From the NCBI RefSeq assembly GCF_947507565.1, contig NC_089182.1:2418001-2482000 (forward strand): 64,000 nucleotides of DNA. The letters are read 5' to 3'. Below the pieces are notes generated by a model. That model was not told the DNA's origin. It did not search any database and worked only from the letters and a program-made list of their open reading frames with translations. Positions 15,001 through 28,987 of this stretch are shown piece by piece (positions within the stretch are counted from its first letter, which is position 1; every line of letters starts with the position of its first letter). Position numbers and translations under genes: made by a program. This stretch comes from Oscarella lobularis. Taxonomy: Eukaryota > Porifera > Homoscleromorpha > Homosclerophorida > Oscarellidae.

Positions 15001-18000
15001 AATTTAATATTTAGGCTTTTAGAATCAAAGATTAGGTCCTCAATGTAATATTTAGGCCCAATGAATAAAAGATTAGGCCCTCAATTTAATATTTAGGCTT
15101 TTAGAATCAAAGATTAGGCCCTCGATTTAATGTTTAGGCCTTTAGAATGAAAGATTAGGCCCTCAATTTAATATTTATGCCCTATGAATCAAAAATTAGG
15201 CTCTCAATTTAATAGTTCGGCCCTATGAATCAAAGATTAGGCCCTGAATTTAATATTTATGCCCTATGAATCAAAGATTAGGCCCTCAATTTAATATTTA
15301 GGCCTGTAGAATCAAAGATTAGGCCCTCAATTTAATATATAGGCCTTTAGAATGAAAGATTAGGTCCTCAATTTAATACTTAGGCCTTTTGAATCAAAGA
15401 TTAGGTCCTCAATTTAATATTTAGGCCCAATGAATGAAAGATTAGGCCCTCAATTTAATATTTAGGCTTTTAGAATCAAAGATTAGGCCCTGAATTTAAT
15501 ATATAGGCCCTATGAATCAAAGATTAGGCCCTCAATTTAATATTTAAGTCTTTCCAATCAAAGATTAGGCCCTCAATTTAATATTTAGGCCTTTAGATTC
15601 AAAGATTAGGCCCTCAATTTAATATTTAGGCTTTTAGAATCAAAGATTAGGCCCTCGATTTAATATTTAGGCCTTTAGAATGAAGGATTAAGCCCTCAAT
15701 TTAATATTTAGGCTCTTTGAATGAAAGATTAGCCCCTCAATTTAATATATAGGCCTTTAGAATCAAAGATTAGGTCCTCAATTTAATATTTAGGCCTTTA
15801 GAATCAAAGATTAGGTCCTCAATTTAATATTTAGGCCCTATGAATCAAAGATTAGGACCTCAATTTAATATTTAGGCTTTTAGAATCAAAGATTAAGTCC
15901 TCAATTTAATATTTAGGCCCAATGAATAAAAGATTAGGCCCTCAATTTAATATTTAGGCTTTTAGAATCAAAGATTAGGCCCTCGATTTAATGTTTAGGC
16001 CTTTAGAATGAAAGATTAGGCCCTCAATTTAATATTTATGCCCTATGAATCAAAAATTAGGCTCTCAATTTAATAGTTCGGCCCTATGAATCAAAGATTA
16101 GGCCCTGAATTTAATATTTATGCCCTATGAATCAAAGATTAGGCCCTCAATTTAATATTTATGCCCTATGAATCAAAGATTAGGCCCTCAATTTAATATT
16201 TATGCCTTATTAATCAAAGATTAGGCCCTCAATTTAATATTTAGGCCTGTAGAATCAAAGATTAGGTCCTCAATTTAATATTTAGGCCCTATGAATCAAA
16301 GATTAAGCCCTCAATTTAATATTTAGGTCTTTCGAATCAAAGATTAGGCCCTGAATTTAATACTATGTTTTTAGAATCAAAGATTTGGCGCTCAATTTAA
16401 TATTAAGGCCTTTAGAATCAAAGATTAGGCTCTCAATTTAATATTTAGGCCTTTAGAATCAAAGATTATGTCCTCAATTTAATATTTAAGTCTTATGAAT
16501 CAAAGATTAGGCCCTCAATTTAATATTTAGGTCCTATGAATCAAAGATTAGGCCCTCAATTGAATATTTAAGTCTTTCCAATCAAAGATTAGGCCCTCAA
16601 TTTAATATTTAGGCCTTTAGATTCAAAGATTGGGCTCTCAATTTAATATTTAGGCCTTTAGAATCAAAGATTAAGTCCTCAATTTAATATATAGGCCCTA
16701 TGAATCAAAGATTAGGCCCTCAATTTAATATTTAAGTCTTTCCAATCAAAGATTAGGCCCTCAATTTAATATTTAGGCCTTTAGATTCAAAGATTAGGCC
16801 CTCAATTTAATATTTAGGCTTTTAGAATCAAAGATTAGGCCCTCGATTTAATATTTAGGCCTTTAGAATGAAGGATTTTGCCCTCAATTTAATATTTAGG
16901 CTCTTTGAATGAAAGATTAGCCCCTCAATTTAATATATAGGCCTTTAGAATCAAAGATTAGGTCCTCAATTTAATATTTAGGCCTTTAGAATCAAAGATT
17001 AGGTCCTCAATTTAATATTTAGGCCCTATGAATCAAAGATTAGGACCTCAATTTAATATTTAGGCTTTTAGAATCAAAGATTAAGTCCTCAATTTAATAT
17101 TTAGGCCCAATGAATAAAAGATTAGGCCCTCAATTTAATATTTAGGCTTTTAGAATCAAAGATTAGGCCCTCGATTTAATGTTTAGGCCTTTAGAATGAA
17201 AGATTAGGCCCTCAATTTAATATTTATGCCCTATGAATCAAAAATTAGGCTCTCAATTTAATAGTTCGGCCCTATGAATCAAAGATTAGGCCCTGAATTT
17301 AATATTTATGCCCTATGAATCAAAGATTAGGCCCTGAATTTAATATTTATGCCCTATGAATCAAAGATTAGGCCCTCAATTTAATATTTATGCCCTATTA
17401 ATCAAAGATTAGGCCCTCAATTTAATATTTAGGCCTGTAGAATCAAAGATTAGGTCCTCAATTTAATATTTAGGCCCTATGAATCAAAGATTAAGCCCTC
17501 AATTTAATATTTAGGTCTTTCGAATCAAAGATTAGGCCCTGAATTTAATACTATGTTTTTAGAATCAAAGATTTGGCGCTCAATTTAATTTTAAGGCCTT
17601 TAGAATCAAAGATTAGGCTCTCAATTTAATATTTAGGCCTTTAGAATCAAAGATTATGTCCTCAATTTAATATTTAAGTCTTATGAATCAAAGATTAGGC
17701 CCTCAATTTAATATTTAGGTCCTATGAATCAAAGATTAGGCCCTCAATTGAATATTTAAGTCTTTCCAATCAAAGATTAGGCCCTCAATTTAATATTTAG
17801 GCCTTTAGATTCAAAGATTGGGCTCTCAATTTAATATTTAGGCCTTTAGAATCAAAGATTAAGTCCTCAATTTAATATATAGGCCCTATGAATCAAAGAT
17901 TAGGCCCTCAATTTAATATTTAAGTCTTTCCAATCAAAGATTAGGCCCTCAACTTAATATTTAGGCCTTTAGATTCAAAGATTAGGCCCTCAATTTAATA

Positions 18001-20099
18001 TTTAGGCTTTTAGAATCAAAGATTAGGCCCTCGATTTAATATTTAGGCCTTTAGAATGAAGGATTAAGCCCTCAATTTAATATTTAGGCTCTTTGAATGA
18101 AAGATTAGCCCCTCAATTTAATATATAGGCCTTTAGAATCAAAGATTAGGTCCTCAATTTAATATTTAGGCCTTTAGAATCAAAGATTAGGTCCTCAATT
18201 TAATATTTAGTTTCTATGAATCAAAGATTAGGACCTCAATTTAATATTTAGGCTTTTAGAATCAAAGATTTAGTCCTCAATTTAATATTTAGGCCCAATG
18301 AATAAAAGATTAGGCCCTCAATTTAATATTTAGGCTTTTAGAATCAAAGATTAGGCCCTCGATTTAATGTTTAGGCCTTTAGAATGAAAGATTAGGCCCT
18401 CAATTTAATATTTATGCCCTATGAATCAAAAATTAGGCTCTCAATTTAATAGTTCGGCCCTATGATTCAAAGATTAGGCCCTGAATTTAATATTTATGCC
18501 CTATGAATCAAAGATTAGGCCCTCAATTTAATATTTATGCCCTATGAATCAAAGATTAGGCCCTCAATTTAATATTTAGGCTTTTAGAATCAAAGATTAG
18601 GTCCTCAATTTAATATTTAGGCCCAATGAATAAAAGATTAGGCCCTCAATTTAATATTTAGGCTTTTAGAATCAAAGATTAGGCCCTCGATTTAATGTTT
18701 AGGCCTTTAGAATGAAAGATTAGGCCCTCAATTTAATATTTATGCCCTATGAATCAAAGATTAGGCCCTCAATTTAATATTTATGCCCTATGAATCAAAG
18801 ATTAGGCCCTCAATTTAATATTTAGGCCCTATGAATCAAAGATTAGGCTCTCAATTTAATATTTAGGCCTGTTGAATCAAAGATTAGGTCCTCAATTTAA
18901 TATTTAGGCCCTATGAATCTAAGATTAGGCCCTCAATTTAATATTTAGGCCTTTAGAATCAAAGATTATGCTCCCAATTAAATATTTAAGACTTTAGAAT
19001 CAAAGATTAGGTCCTCAATTTAATATTTAGGCCCTATGAATCAAAGATTAGGCCCTCAATTTAATATTTAGGCTCTATGAATCAAAGATTAGGCCCTCAA
19101 TTTAAGATTTAGGCCCTATGAATCAAAGATTAGGCCCTCAATTTAATATTTAGGCTTTCAGAATCAAAGATTAGGTCCTCGATTTAATATTTAGAATGAA
19201 AGTTTAGCCTCTCAATTCAATATAAGGGCCTTTCGAATCAAAGATTAGGCCCTCAATTTAATATTTAGGCTTTTAGAATTAAAGATTAGGCCCTCGATTT
19301 AATATTTAGAATGAAAGTTTAGGCTCTCAATTTAATATAAGGGCCTTTCGAATCAAAGATTAGGCCCTCAATTTTATATTTAGTCTTTTAGAATCAAAGG
19401 TTTGCGCTCAATTTAATATTTAGGCCTTTAGAATCAAAGATTAGGTCCTCAATTTAATATTTAGGCTCTATGAATCAAAGATTAGGCCCTCAATTTAATA
19501 TTTAGGCTTTTAGAATCAAAGATTAGGCCCTCGATTTAATGTTTAGGCCTTTAGAATGAAAGATTAGGCCCTCAATTTAATATTTATGCCCTATGAATCA
19601 AAGATTAGGCCCTCAATTTAATATTTATGCCCTATTAATCAAAGATTAGGCCCTCAATTTAATATTTAGGCCTGTAGAATCAAAGATTAGGTTCTCAATT
19701 TAATATTTAGGCCCTATGAATCAAAGATTAAGCCCTCAATTTAATATTTAGGTCTTTCGAATCAAAGATTAGGCCCTGAATTTAATACTATGTTTTTAGA
19801 ATCAAAGATTTGGCGCTCAATTTAATATTAAGGCCTTTAGAATCAAAGATTAGGCTCTCAATTTAATATTTAGGCCTTTAGAATCAAAGATTATGTCCTC
19901 AATTTAATATTTAAGTCTTATGAATCAAAGATTAGGCCCTCAATTTAATATTTAGGTCCTATGAATCAAAGATTAGGCCCTCAATTGAATATTTAAGTCT
20001 TTCCAATCAAAGATTAGGCCCTCAATTTAATATTTAGGCCTTTAGATTCAAAGATTGGGCTCTCAATTTAATATTTAGGCCTTTAGAATCAAAGATTAA

Positions 20100-23000
20100 G
20101 TCCTCAATTTAATATATAGGCCCTATGAATCAAAGATTAGGCCCTCAATTTAATATTTAAGTCTTTCCAATCAAAGATTAGGCCCTCAATTTAATATTTA
20201 GGCCTTTAGATTCAAAGATTAGGCCCTCAATTTAATATTTAGGCTTTTAGAATCAAAGATTAGGCCCTCGATTTAATATTTAGGCCTTTAGAATGAAGGA
20301 TTAAGCCCTCAATTTAATATTTAGGCTCTTTGAATGAAAGATTAGCCCCTCAATTTAATATATAGGCCTTTAGAATCAAAGATTAGGTCCTCAATTTAAT
20401 ATTTAGGCCTTTAGAATCAAAGATTAGGTCCTCAATTTAATATTTAGTCCCTATGAATCAAAGATTAGGACCTCAATTTAATATTTAGGCTTTTAGAATC
20501 AAAGATTAAGTCCTCAATTTAATATTTAGGCCCAATGAATAAAAGATTAGGCCCTCAATTTAATATTTAGGCTTTTAGAATCAAAGATTAGGCCCTCGAT
20601 TTAATGTTTAGGCCTTTAGAATGAAAGATTAGGCCCTCAATTTAATATTTATGCCCTATGAATCAAAAATTAGGCTCTCAATTTAATAGTTCGGCCCTAT
20701 GAATCAAAGATTAGGCCCTGAATTTAATATTTATGCCCTATGAATCAAAGATTAGGCCCTCAATTTAATATTTATGCCCCATGAATCAAAGATTAGGCCC
20801 TCAATTTAATATTTATGCCCTATTAATCAAAGATTAGGCCCTCAATTTAATATTTAGGCCTGTAGAATCAAAGATTAGGTCCTCAATTTAATATTTAGGC
20901 CCTATGAATCAAAGATTAAGCCCTCAATTTAATATTTAGGTCTTTCGAATCAAAGATTAGGCCCTGAATTTAATACTATGTTTTTAGAATCAAAGATTTG
21001 GCGCTCAATTTAATATTAAGGCCTTTAGAATCAAAGATTAGGCTCTCAATTTAATATTTAGGCCTTTAGAATCAAAGATTATGTCCTCAATTTAATATTT
21101 AAGTCTTATGAATCAAAGATTAGGCCCTCAATTTAATATTTAGGTCCTATGAATCAAAGATTAGGCCCTCAATTGAATATTTAAGTCTTTCCAATCAAAG
21201 ATTAGGCCCTCAATTTAATATTTAGGCCTTTAGATTCAAAGATTGGGCTCTCAATTTAATATTTAGGCCTTTAGAATCAAAGATTAAGTCCTCAATTTAA
21301 TATATAGGCCCTATGAATCAAAGATTAGGCCCTCAATTTAATATTTAAGTCTTTCCAATCAAAGATTAGGCCCTCAATTTAATATTTAGGCCTTTAGATT
21401 CAAAGATTAGGCCCTCAATTTAATATTTAGGCTTTTAGAATCAAAGATTAGGCCCTCGATTTAATATTTAGGCCTTTAGAATGAAGGATTTTGCCCTCAA
21501 TTTAATATTTAGGCTCTTTGAATGAAAGATTAGCCCCTCAATTTAATATATAGGCCTTTAGAATCAAAGATTAGGTCCTCAATTTAATATTTAGGCCTTT
21601 AGAATCAAAGATTAGGTCCTCAATTTAATATTTAGGCCCTATGAATCAAAGATTAGGACCTCAATTTAATATTTAGGCTTTTAGAATCAAAGATTAGGTC
21701 CTCAATTTAATATTTAGGCCCAATGAATAAAAGATTAGGCCCTCAATTTAATATTTAGGCTTTTAGAATCAAATATTAGGCCCTCGATTTAATGTTTAGG
21801 CCTTTAGAATGAAAGATTAGGCCCTCAATTTAATATTTATGCCCTATGAATCAAAAATTAGGCTCTCAATTTAATAGTTCGGCCCTATGAATCAAAGATT
21901 AGGCCCTGAATTTAATATTTATGCCCTATGAATCAAAGATTAGGCCCTCAATTTAATATTTAGGCCTGTAGAATCAAAGATTAGGCCCTCAATTTAATAT
22001 ATAGGCCTTTAGAATGAAAGATTAGGTCCTCAATTTAATACTTAGGCCTTTTGAATCAAAGATTAGGTCCTCAATTTAATATTTGGGCCCAATGAATGAA
22101 AGATTAGGCCCTCAATTTAATATTTAGGCTTTTAGAATCAAAGATTAGGCCCTCGATTTAATGTTTAGGCCTTTAGAATGAAAGATTAGGCCCTCAGTTT
22201 AATATTTATGCCCTATGAATCAAAAATTAGGCTTTCAATTTAATAGTTCGGCCCTATGAATAAAAGATTAGGCCCTCAATTTAATATTTATGCCCTATGA
22301 ATCAAAGATTATGCCCTCAATTTAATATTTAGGCCTGTAGAATCAAAGATTAGGCCCTCAATTTAATATATAGGCCTTTAGAATGAAAGATTAGGTCCTC
22401 AATTTAATACTTAGGCCTTATGAATCAAAGATTAGGCCCTCAATTTAATATTTAGGCCTTATGAATCAAAGATTAGGCTCTCAATTTAATATTTAGGCCC
22501 TATGAATCAAAGATTAGGCCCTCAATTTAATATTTAGGCCTTTAGAATCAAAGATTAAGTCCTCAATTTAATATTTAGGCCCCATGAATCAAAGATTAGC
22601 TCCTCAATTTAATATTTTGGCCCTATGAATCAAAGATTAGGCCCTGAATTTAATATTTAGGCCCTATGAATCAAAGATTAGGCCCTCAATTTAATATTTA
22701 GGCTTTTAGAATCAAAGATTAGGCCCTCGATTTAATGTTTAGGCCTTTAGAATGAAAGATTAGGCCCTCAATTTAATATTTATGCCCTATGAATCAAAGA
22801 TTAGGCCCTCAATTTAATATTTATGCCCTATGAATCAAAGATTAGGCCCTCAATTTAATATTTAGGCCCTATGAATCAAAGATTAGGCTCTCAATTTAAT
22901 ATTTAGGCCTGTTGAATCAAAGATTAGGTCCTCAATTTAATATTTAGGCCCTATGAATCTAAGATTAGGCCCTCAATTTTATATTTAGGTCTTTAGAATC

Positions 23001-24085
23001 AAAGATTATGCTCCCAATTAAATATTTAAGACTTTAGAATCAAAGATTAGGTCCTCAATTTAATATTTAGGCCCTATGAATCAAAGATTAGGCCCTCAAT
23101 TTAATATTTAGGCCTGTAGAATCAAAGATTAGGTCCTCAATTTAATATTTAGGCCCTATGAATCAAAGATTAGGACCTCAATTTAATATTTAGGCTTTTA
23201 GAATCAAAGATTAGGTCCTCAATTTAATATTTAGGCCCAATGAATGAAAGATTAGGCCCTCAATTTAATATTTAGGCTTTTAGAATCAAAGATTAGGCTC
23301 TCGATTTAATGTTTAGGCCTTTAGAATGAAAGATTAGGCCCTCAATTTAATATTTATGCCCTATGAATCAAAGATTAGGCCCTCAATTTAATATTTAGGC
23401 CTGTAGAATCAAAGATTAGGCCCTCAATTTAATATATAGCCCTTTAGAATGAAAGATTAGGTCCTCAATTTAATATTTAGGCCTTATGAATCAAAGATTA
23501 GGCCCTCAATTTAATATTTAGGCCCTATGAATCAAAGATTAGGCCCTCAATTTAATATTTAGGCCCTATGAATCAAAGATTAGGCCCTCAATTTAATATT
23601 TAGGCTTTTAGAATCAAAGATTAGGCCCTCGATTTAATATTTAGAATGAAAGTTTAGGCTCTCAATTTAATATAAGGGCCTTTCGAATCAAAGATTAGGC
23701 CCTCAATTTTATATTTAGTCTTTTAGAATCAAAGGTTTGCGCTCAATTTAATATTTAGGCCTTTAGAATCAAAGATTAGGTCCTCAATTTAATATTTAGG
23801 CTCTATGAATCAAAGATTAGGCCCTCAATTTAATATTTAGGCTTTTAGAATCAAAGATTAGGCCCTCGATTTAATGTTTAGGCCTTTAGAATGAAAGATT
23901 AGGCCCTCAATTTAATATTTATGCCCTATGAATCAAAGATTAGGCCCTCAATTTAATATTTATGCCCTATTAATCAAAGATTAGGCCCTCAATTTAATAT
24001 TTAGGCCTGTAGAATCAAAGATTAGGTCCTCAATTTAATATTTAGGCCCTATGAATCAAAGATTAAGCCCTCAATTTAATATTTA
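20100..24085. repeat. Multi-kb duplicated satellite block, copy A
   Basis: This block recurs as copy B near 32.83-36.77 kb. Matching landmarks are offset by exactly 12,726 bp: the TACTATG marker (20,974/33,700), a GGGCCCAATGAATG variant (22,085/34,811) and a TTTTGGCCCTATG variant (22,615/35,341). After copy B loses one 41-bp monomer the offset becomes 12,685 (22,981/35,666 and 23,436/36,121). The copies diverge near 24,085, where copy A lacks the TTTCGAATC-to-TACTATG segment. The left limit is approximate. Confidence 0.8.
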
Positions 24086-27000
24086 GGTCCTATGAATCAA
24101 AGATTAGGCCCTCAATTGAATATTTAAGTCTTTCCAATCAAAGATTAGGCCCTCAATTTAATATTTAGGCCTTTAGATTCAAAGATTGGGCTCTCAATTT
24201 AATATTTAGGCCTTTAGAATCAAAGATTAAGTCCTCAATTTAATATATAGGCCCTATGAATCAAAGATTAGGCCCTCAATTTAATATTTAAGTCTTTCCA
24301 ATCAAAGATTAGGCCCTCAATTTAATATTTAGGCCTTTAGATTCAAAGATTAGGCCCTCAATTTAATATTTAGGCTTTTAGAATCAAAGATTAGGCCCTC
24401 GATTTAATATTTAGGCCTTTAGAATGAAGGATTAAGCCCTCAATTTAATATTTAGGCTCTTTGAATGAAAGATTAGCCCCTCAATTTAATATATAGGCCT
24501 TTAGAATCAAAGATTAGGTCCTCAATTTAATATTTAGGCCTTTAGAATCAAAGATTAGGTCCTCAATTTAATATTTAGTCCCTATGAATCAAAGATTAGG
24601 ACCTCAATTTAATATTTAGGCTTTTAGAATCAAAGATTAAGTCCTCAATTTAATATTTAGGCCCAATGAATAAAAGATTAGGCCCTCAATTTAATATTTA
24701 GGCTTTTAGAATCAAAGATTAGGCCCTCGATTTAATGTTTAGGCCTTTAGAATGAAAGATTAGGCCCTCAATTTAATATTTATGCCCTATGAATCAAAAA
24801 TTAGGCTCTCAATTTAATAGTTCGGCCCTATGAATCAAAATTAGGCCCTGAATTTAATATTTATGCCCTATGAATCAAAGATTAGGCCCTCAATTTAATA
24901 TTTATGCCCTATGAATCAAAGATTAGGCCCTCAATTTAATATTTATGCCCTATTAATCAAAGATTAGGCCCTCAATTTAATATTTAGGCCTGTAGAATCA
25001 AAGATTAGGTCCTCAATTTAATATTTAGGCCCTATGAATCAAAGATTAAGCCCTCAATTTAATATTTAGGTCTTTCGAATCAAAGATTAGGCCCTGAATT
25101 TAATACTATGTTTTTAGAATCAAAGATTTGGCGCTCAATTTAATATTAAGGCCTTTAGAATCAAAGATTAGGCTCTCAATTTAATATTTAGGCCTTTAGA
25201 ATCAAAGATTATGTCCTCAATTTAATATTTAAGTCTTATGAATCAAAGATTAGGCCCTCAATTTAATATTTAGGTCCTATGAATCAAAGATTAGGCCCTC
25301 AATTGAATATTTAAGTCTTTCCAATCAAAGATTAGGCCCTCAATTTAATATTTAGGCCTTTAGATTCAAAGATTGGGCTCTCAATTTAATATTTAGGCCT
25401 TTAGAATCAAAGATTAAGTCCTCAATTTAATATATAGGCCCTATGAATCAAAGATTAGGTCCTCAATTTAATATTTAAGTCTTTCCAATCAAAGATTAGG
25501 CCCTCAATTTAATATTTAGGCCTTTAGATTCAAAGATTAGGCCCTCAATTTAATATTTAGGCTTTTAGAATCAAAGATTAGGCCCTCGATTTAATATTTA
25601 GGCCTTTAGAATGAAGGATTAAGCCCTCAATTTAATATTTAGGCTCTTTGAATGAAAGATTAGCCCCTCAATTTAATATATAGGCCTTTAGAATCAAAGA
25701 TTAGGTCCTCAATTTAATATTTAGGCCTTTAGAATCAAAGATTAGGTCCTCAATTTAATATTTAGTCCCTATGAATCAAAGATTAGGACCTCAATTTAAT
25801 ATTTAGGCTTTTAGAATCAAAGATTAAGTCCTCAATTTAATATTTAGGCCCAATGAATAAAAGATTAGGCCCTCAATTTAATATTTAGGCTTTTAGAATC
25901 AAAGATTAGGCCCTCGATTTAATGTTTAGGCCTTTAGAATGAAAGATTAGGCCCTCAATTTAATATTTATGCCCTATGAATCAAAAATTAGGCTCTCAAT
26001 TTAATAGTTCGGCCCTATGAATCAAAGATTAGGCCCTGAATTTAATATTTATGCCCTATGAATCAAAGATTAGGCCCTCAATTTAATATTTATGCCCTAT
26101 GAATCAAAGATTAGGCCCTCAATTTAATATTTATGCCCTATTAATCAAAGATTAGGCCCTCAATTTAATATTTAGGCCTGTAGAATCAAAGATTAGGTCC
26201 TCAATTTAATATTTAGGCCCTATGAATCAAAGATTAAGCCCTCAATTTAATATTTAGGTCTTTCGAATCAAAGATTAGGCCCTGAATTTAATACTATGTT
26301 TTTAGAATCAAAGATTTGGCGCTCAATTTAATATTAAGGCCTTTAGAATCAAAGATTAGGCTCTCAATTTAATATTTAGGCCTTTAGAATCAAAGATTAT
26401 GTCCTCAATTTAATATTTAAGTCTTATGAATCAAAGATTAGGCCCTCAATTTAATATTTAGGTCCTATGAATCAAAGATTAGGCCCTCAATTGAATATTT
26501 AAGTCTTTCCAATCAAAGATTAGGCCCTCAATTTAATATTTAGGCCTTTAGATTCAAAGATTGGGCTCTCAATTTAATATTTAGGCCTTTAGAATCAAAG
26601 ATTAAGTCCTCAATTTAATATATAGGCCCTATGAATCAAAGATTAGGCCCTCAATTTAATATTTAAGTCTTTCCAATCAAAGATTAGGCCCTCAATTTAA
26701 TATTTAGGCCTTTAGATTCAAAGATTAGGCCCTCAATTTAATATTTAGGCTTTTAGAATCAAAGATTAGGCCCTCGATTTAATATTTAGGCCTTTAGAAT
26801 GAAGGATTAAGCCCTCAATTTAATATTTAGGCTCTTTGAATGAAAGATTAGCCCCTCAATTTAATATATAGGCCTTTAGAATCAAAGATTAGGTCCTCAA
26901 TTTAATATTTAGGCCTTTAGAATCAAAGATTAGGTCCTCAATTTAATATTTAGGCCCTATGAATCAAAGATTAGGCCCTCAATTTAATATTTAGGCCTGT

Positions 27001-28987
27001 AGAATCAAAGATTAGGTCCTCAATTTAATATTTAGGCCCTATGAATCAAAGATTAGGACCTCAATTTAATATTTAGGCTTTTAGAATCAAAGATTAGGTC
27101 CTCAATTTAATATTTAGGCCCAATGAATGAAAGATTAGGCCCTCAATTTAATATTTAGGCTTTTAGAATCAAAGATTAGGCCCTCGATTTAATGTTTAGG
27201 CCTTTAGAATGAAAGATTAGGCCCTCAATTTAATATTTATGCCCTATGAATCAAAGATTAGGCCCTCAATTTAATATTTAGGCCTGTAGAATCAAAGATT
27301 AGGCCCTCAATTTAATATATAGCCCTTTAGAATGAAAGATTAGGTCCTCAATTTAATATTTAGGCCTTATGAATCAAAGATTAGGCCCTCAATTTAATAT
27401 TTAGGCCCTATGAATCAAAGATTAGGCCCTCAATTTAATATTTAGGCCCTATGAATCAAAGATTAGGCCCTCAATTTAATATTTAGGCTTTTAGAATCAA
27501 AGATTAGGCCCTCGATTTAATATTTAGAATGAAAGTTTAGGCTCTCAATTTAATATAAGGGCCTTTCGAATCAAAGATTAGGCCCTCAATTTTATATTTA
27601 GTCTTTTAGAATCAAAGGTTTGCGCTCAATTTAATATTTAGGCCTTTAGAATCAAAGATTAGGTCCTCAATTTAATATTTAGGCTCTATGAATCAAAGAT
27701 TAGGCCCTCAATTTAATATTTAGGCTTTTAGAATCAAAGATTAGGCCCTCGATTTAATGTTTAGGCCTTTAGAATGAAAGATTAGGCCCTCAATTTAATA
27801 TTTATGCCCTATGAATCAAAGATTAGGCCCTCAATTTAATATTTATGCCCTATTAATCAAAGATTAGGCCCTCAATTTAATATTTAGGCCTGTAGAATCA
27901 AAGATTAGGTCCTCAATTTAATATTTAGGCCCTATGAATCAAAGATTAAGCCCTCAATTTAATATTTAGGTCCTATGAATCAAAGATTAGGCCCTCAATT
28001 GAATATTTAAGTCTTTCCAATCAAAGATTAGGCCCTCAATTTAATATTTAGGCCTTTAGATTCAAAGATTGGGCTCTCAATTTAATATTTAGGCCTTTAG
28101 AATCAAAGATTAAGTCCTCAATTTAATATATAGGCCCTATGAATCAAAGATTAGGCCCTCAATTTAATATTTAAGTCTTTCCAATCAAAGATTAGGCCCT
28201 CAATTTAATATTTAGGCCTTTAGATTCAAAGATTAGGCCCTCAATTTAATATTTAGGCTTTTAGAATCAAAGATTAGGCCCTCGATTTAATATTTAGGCC
28301 TTTAGAATGAAGGATTAAGCCCTCAATTTAATATTTAGGCTCTTTGAATGAAAGATTAGCCCCTCAATTTAATATATAGGCCTTTAGAATCAAAGATTAG
28401 GTCCTCAATTTAATATTTAGGCCTTTAGAATCAAAGATTAGGTCCTCAATTTAATATTTAGTCCCTATGAATCAAAGATTAGGACCTCAATTTAATATTT
28501 AGGCTTTTAGAATCAAAGATTAAGTCCTCAATTTAATATTTAGGCCCAATGAATAAAAGATTAGGCCCTCAATTTAATATTTAGGCTTTTAGAATCAAAG
28601 ATTAGGCCCTCGATTTAATGTTTAGGCCTTTAGAATGAAAGATTAGGCCCTCAATTTAATATTTATGCCCTATGAATCAAAAATTAGGCTCTCAATTTAA
28701 TAGTTCGGCCCTATGAATCAAAGATTAGGCCCTGAATTTAATATTTATGCCCTATGAATCAAAGATTAGGCCCTGAATTTAATATTTATGCCCTATGAAT
28801 CAAAGATTAGGCCCTCAATTTAATATTTATGCCCTATTAATCAAAGATTAGGCCCTCAATTTAATATTTAGGCCTGTAGAATCAAAGATTAGGTCCTCAA
28901 TTTAATATTTAGGCCCTATGAATCAAAGATTAAGCCCTCAATTTAATATTTAGGTCTTTCGAATCAAAGATTAGGCCCTGAATTTAA

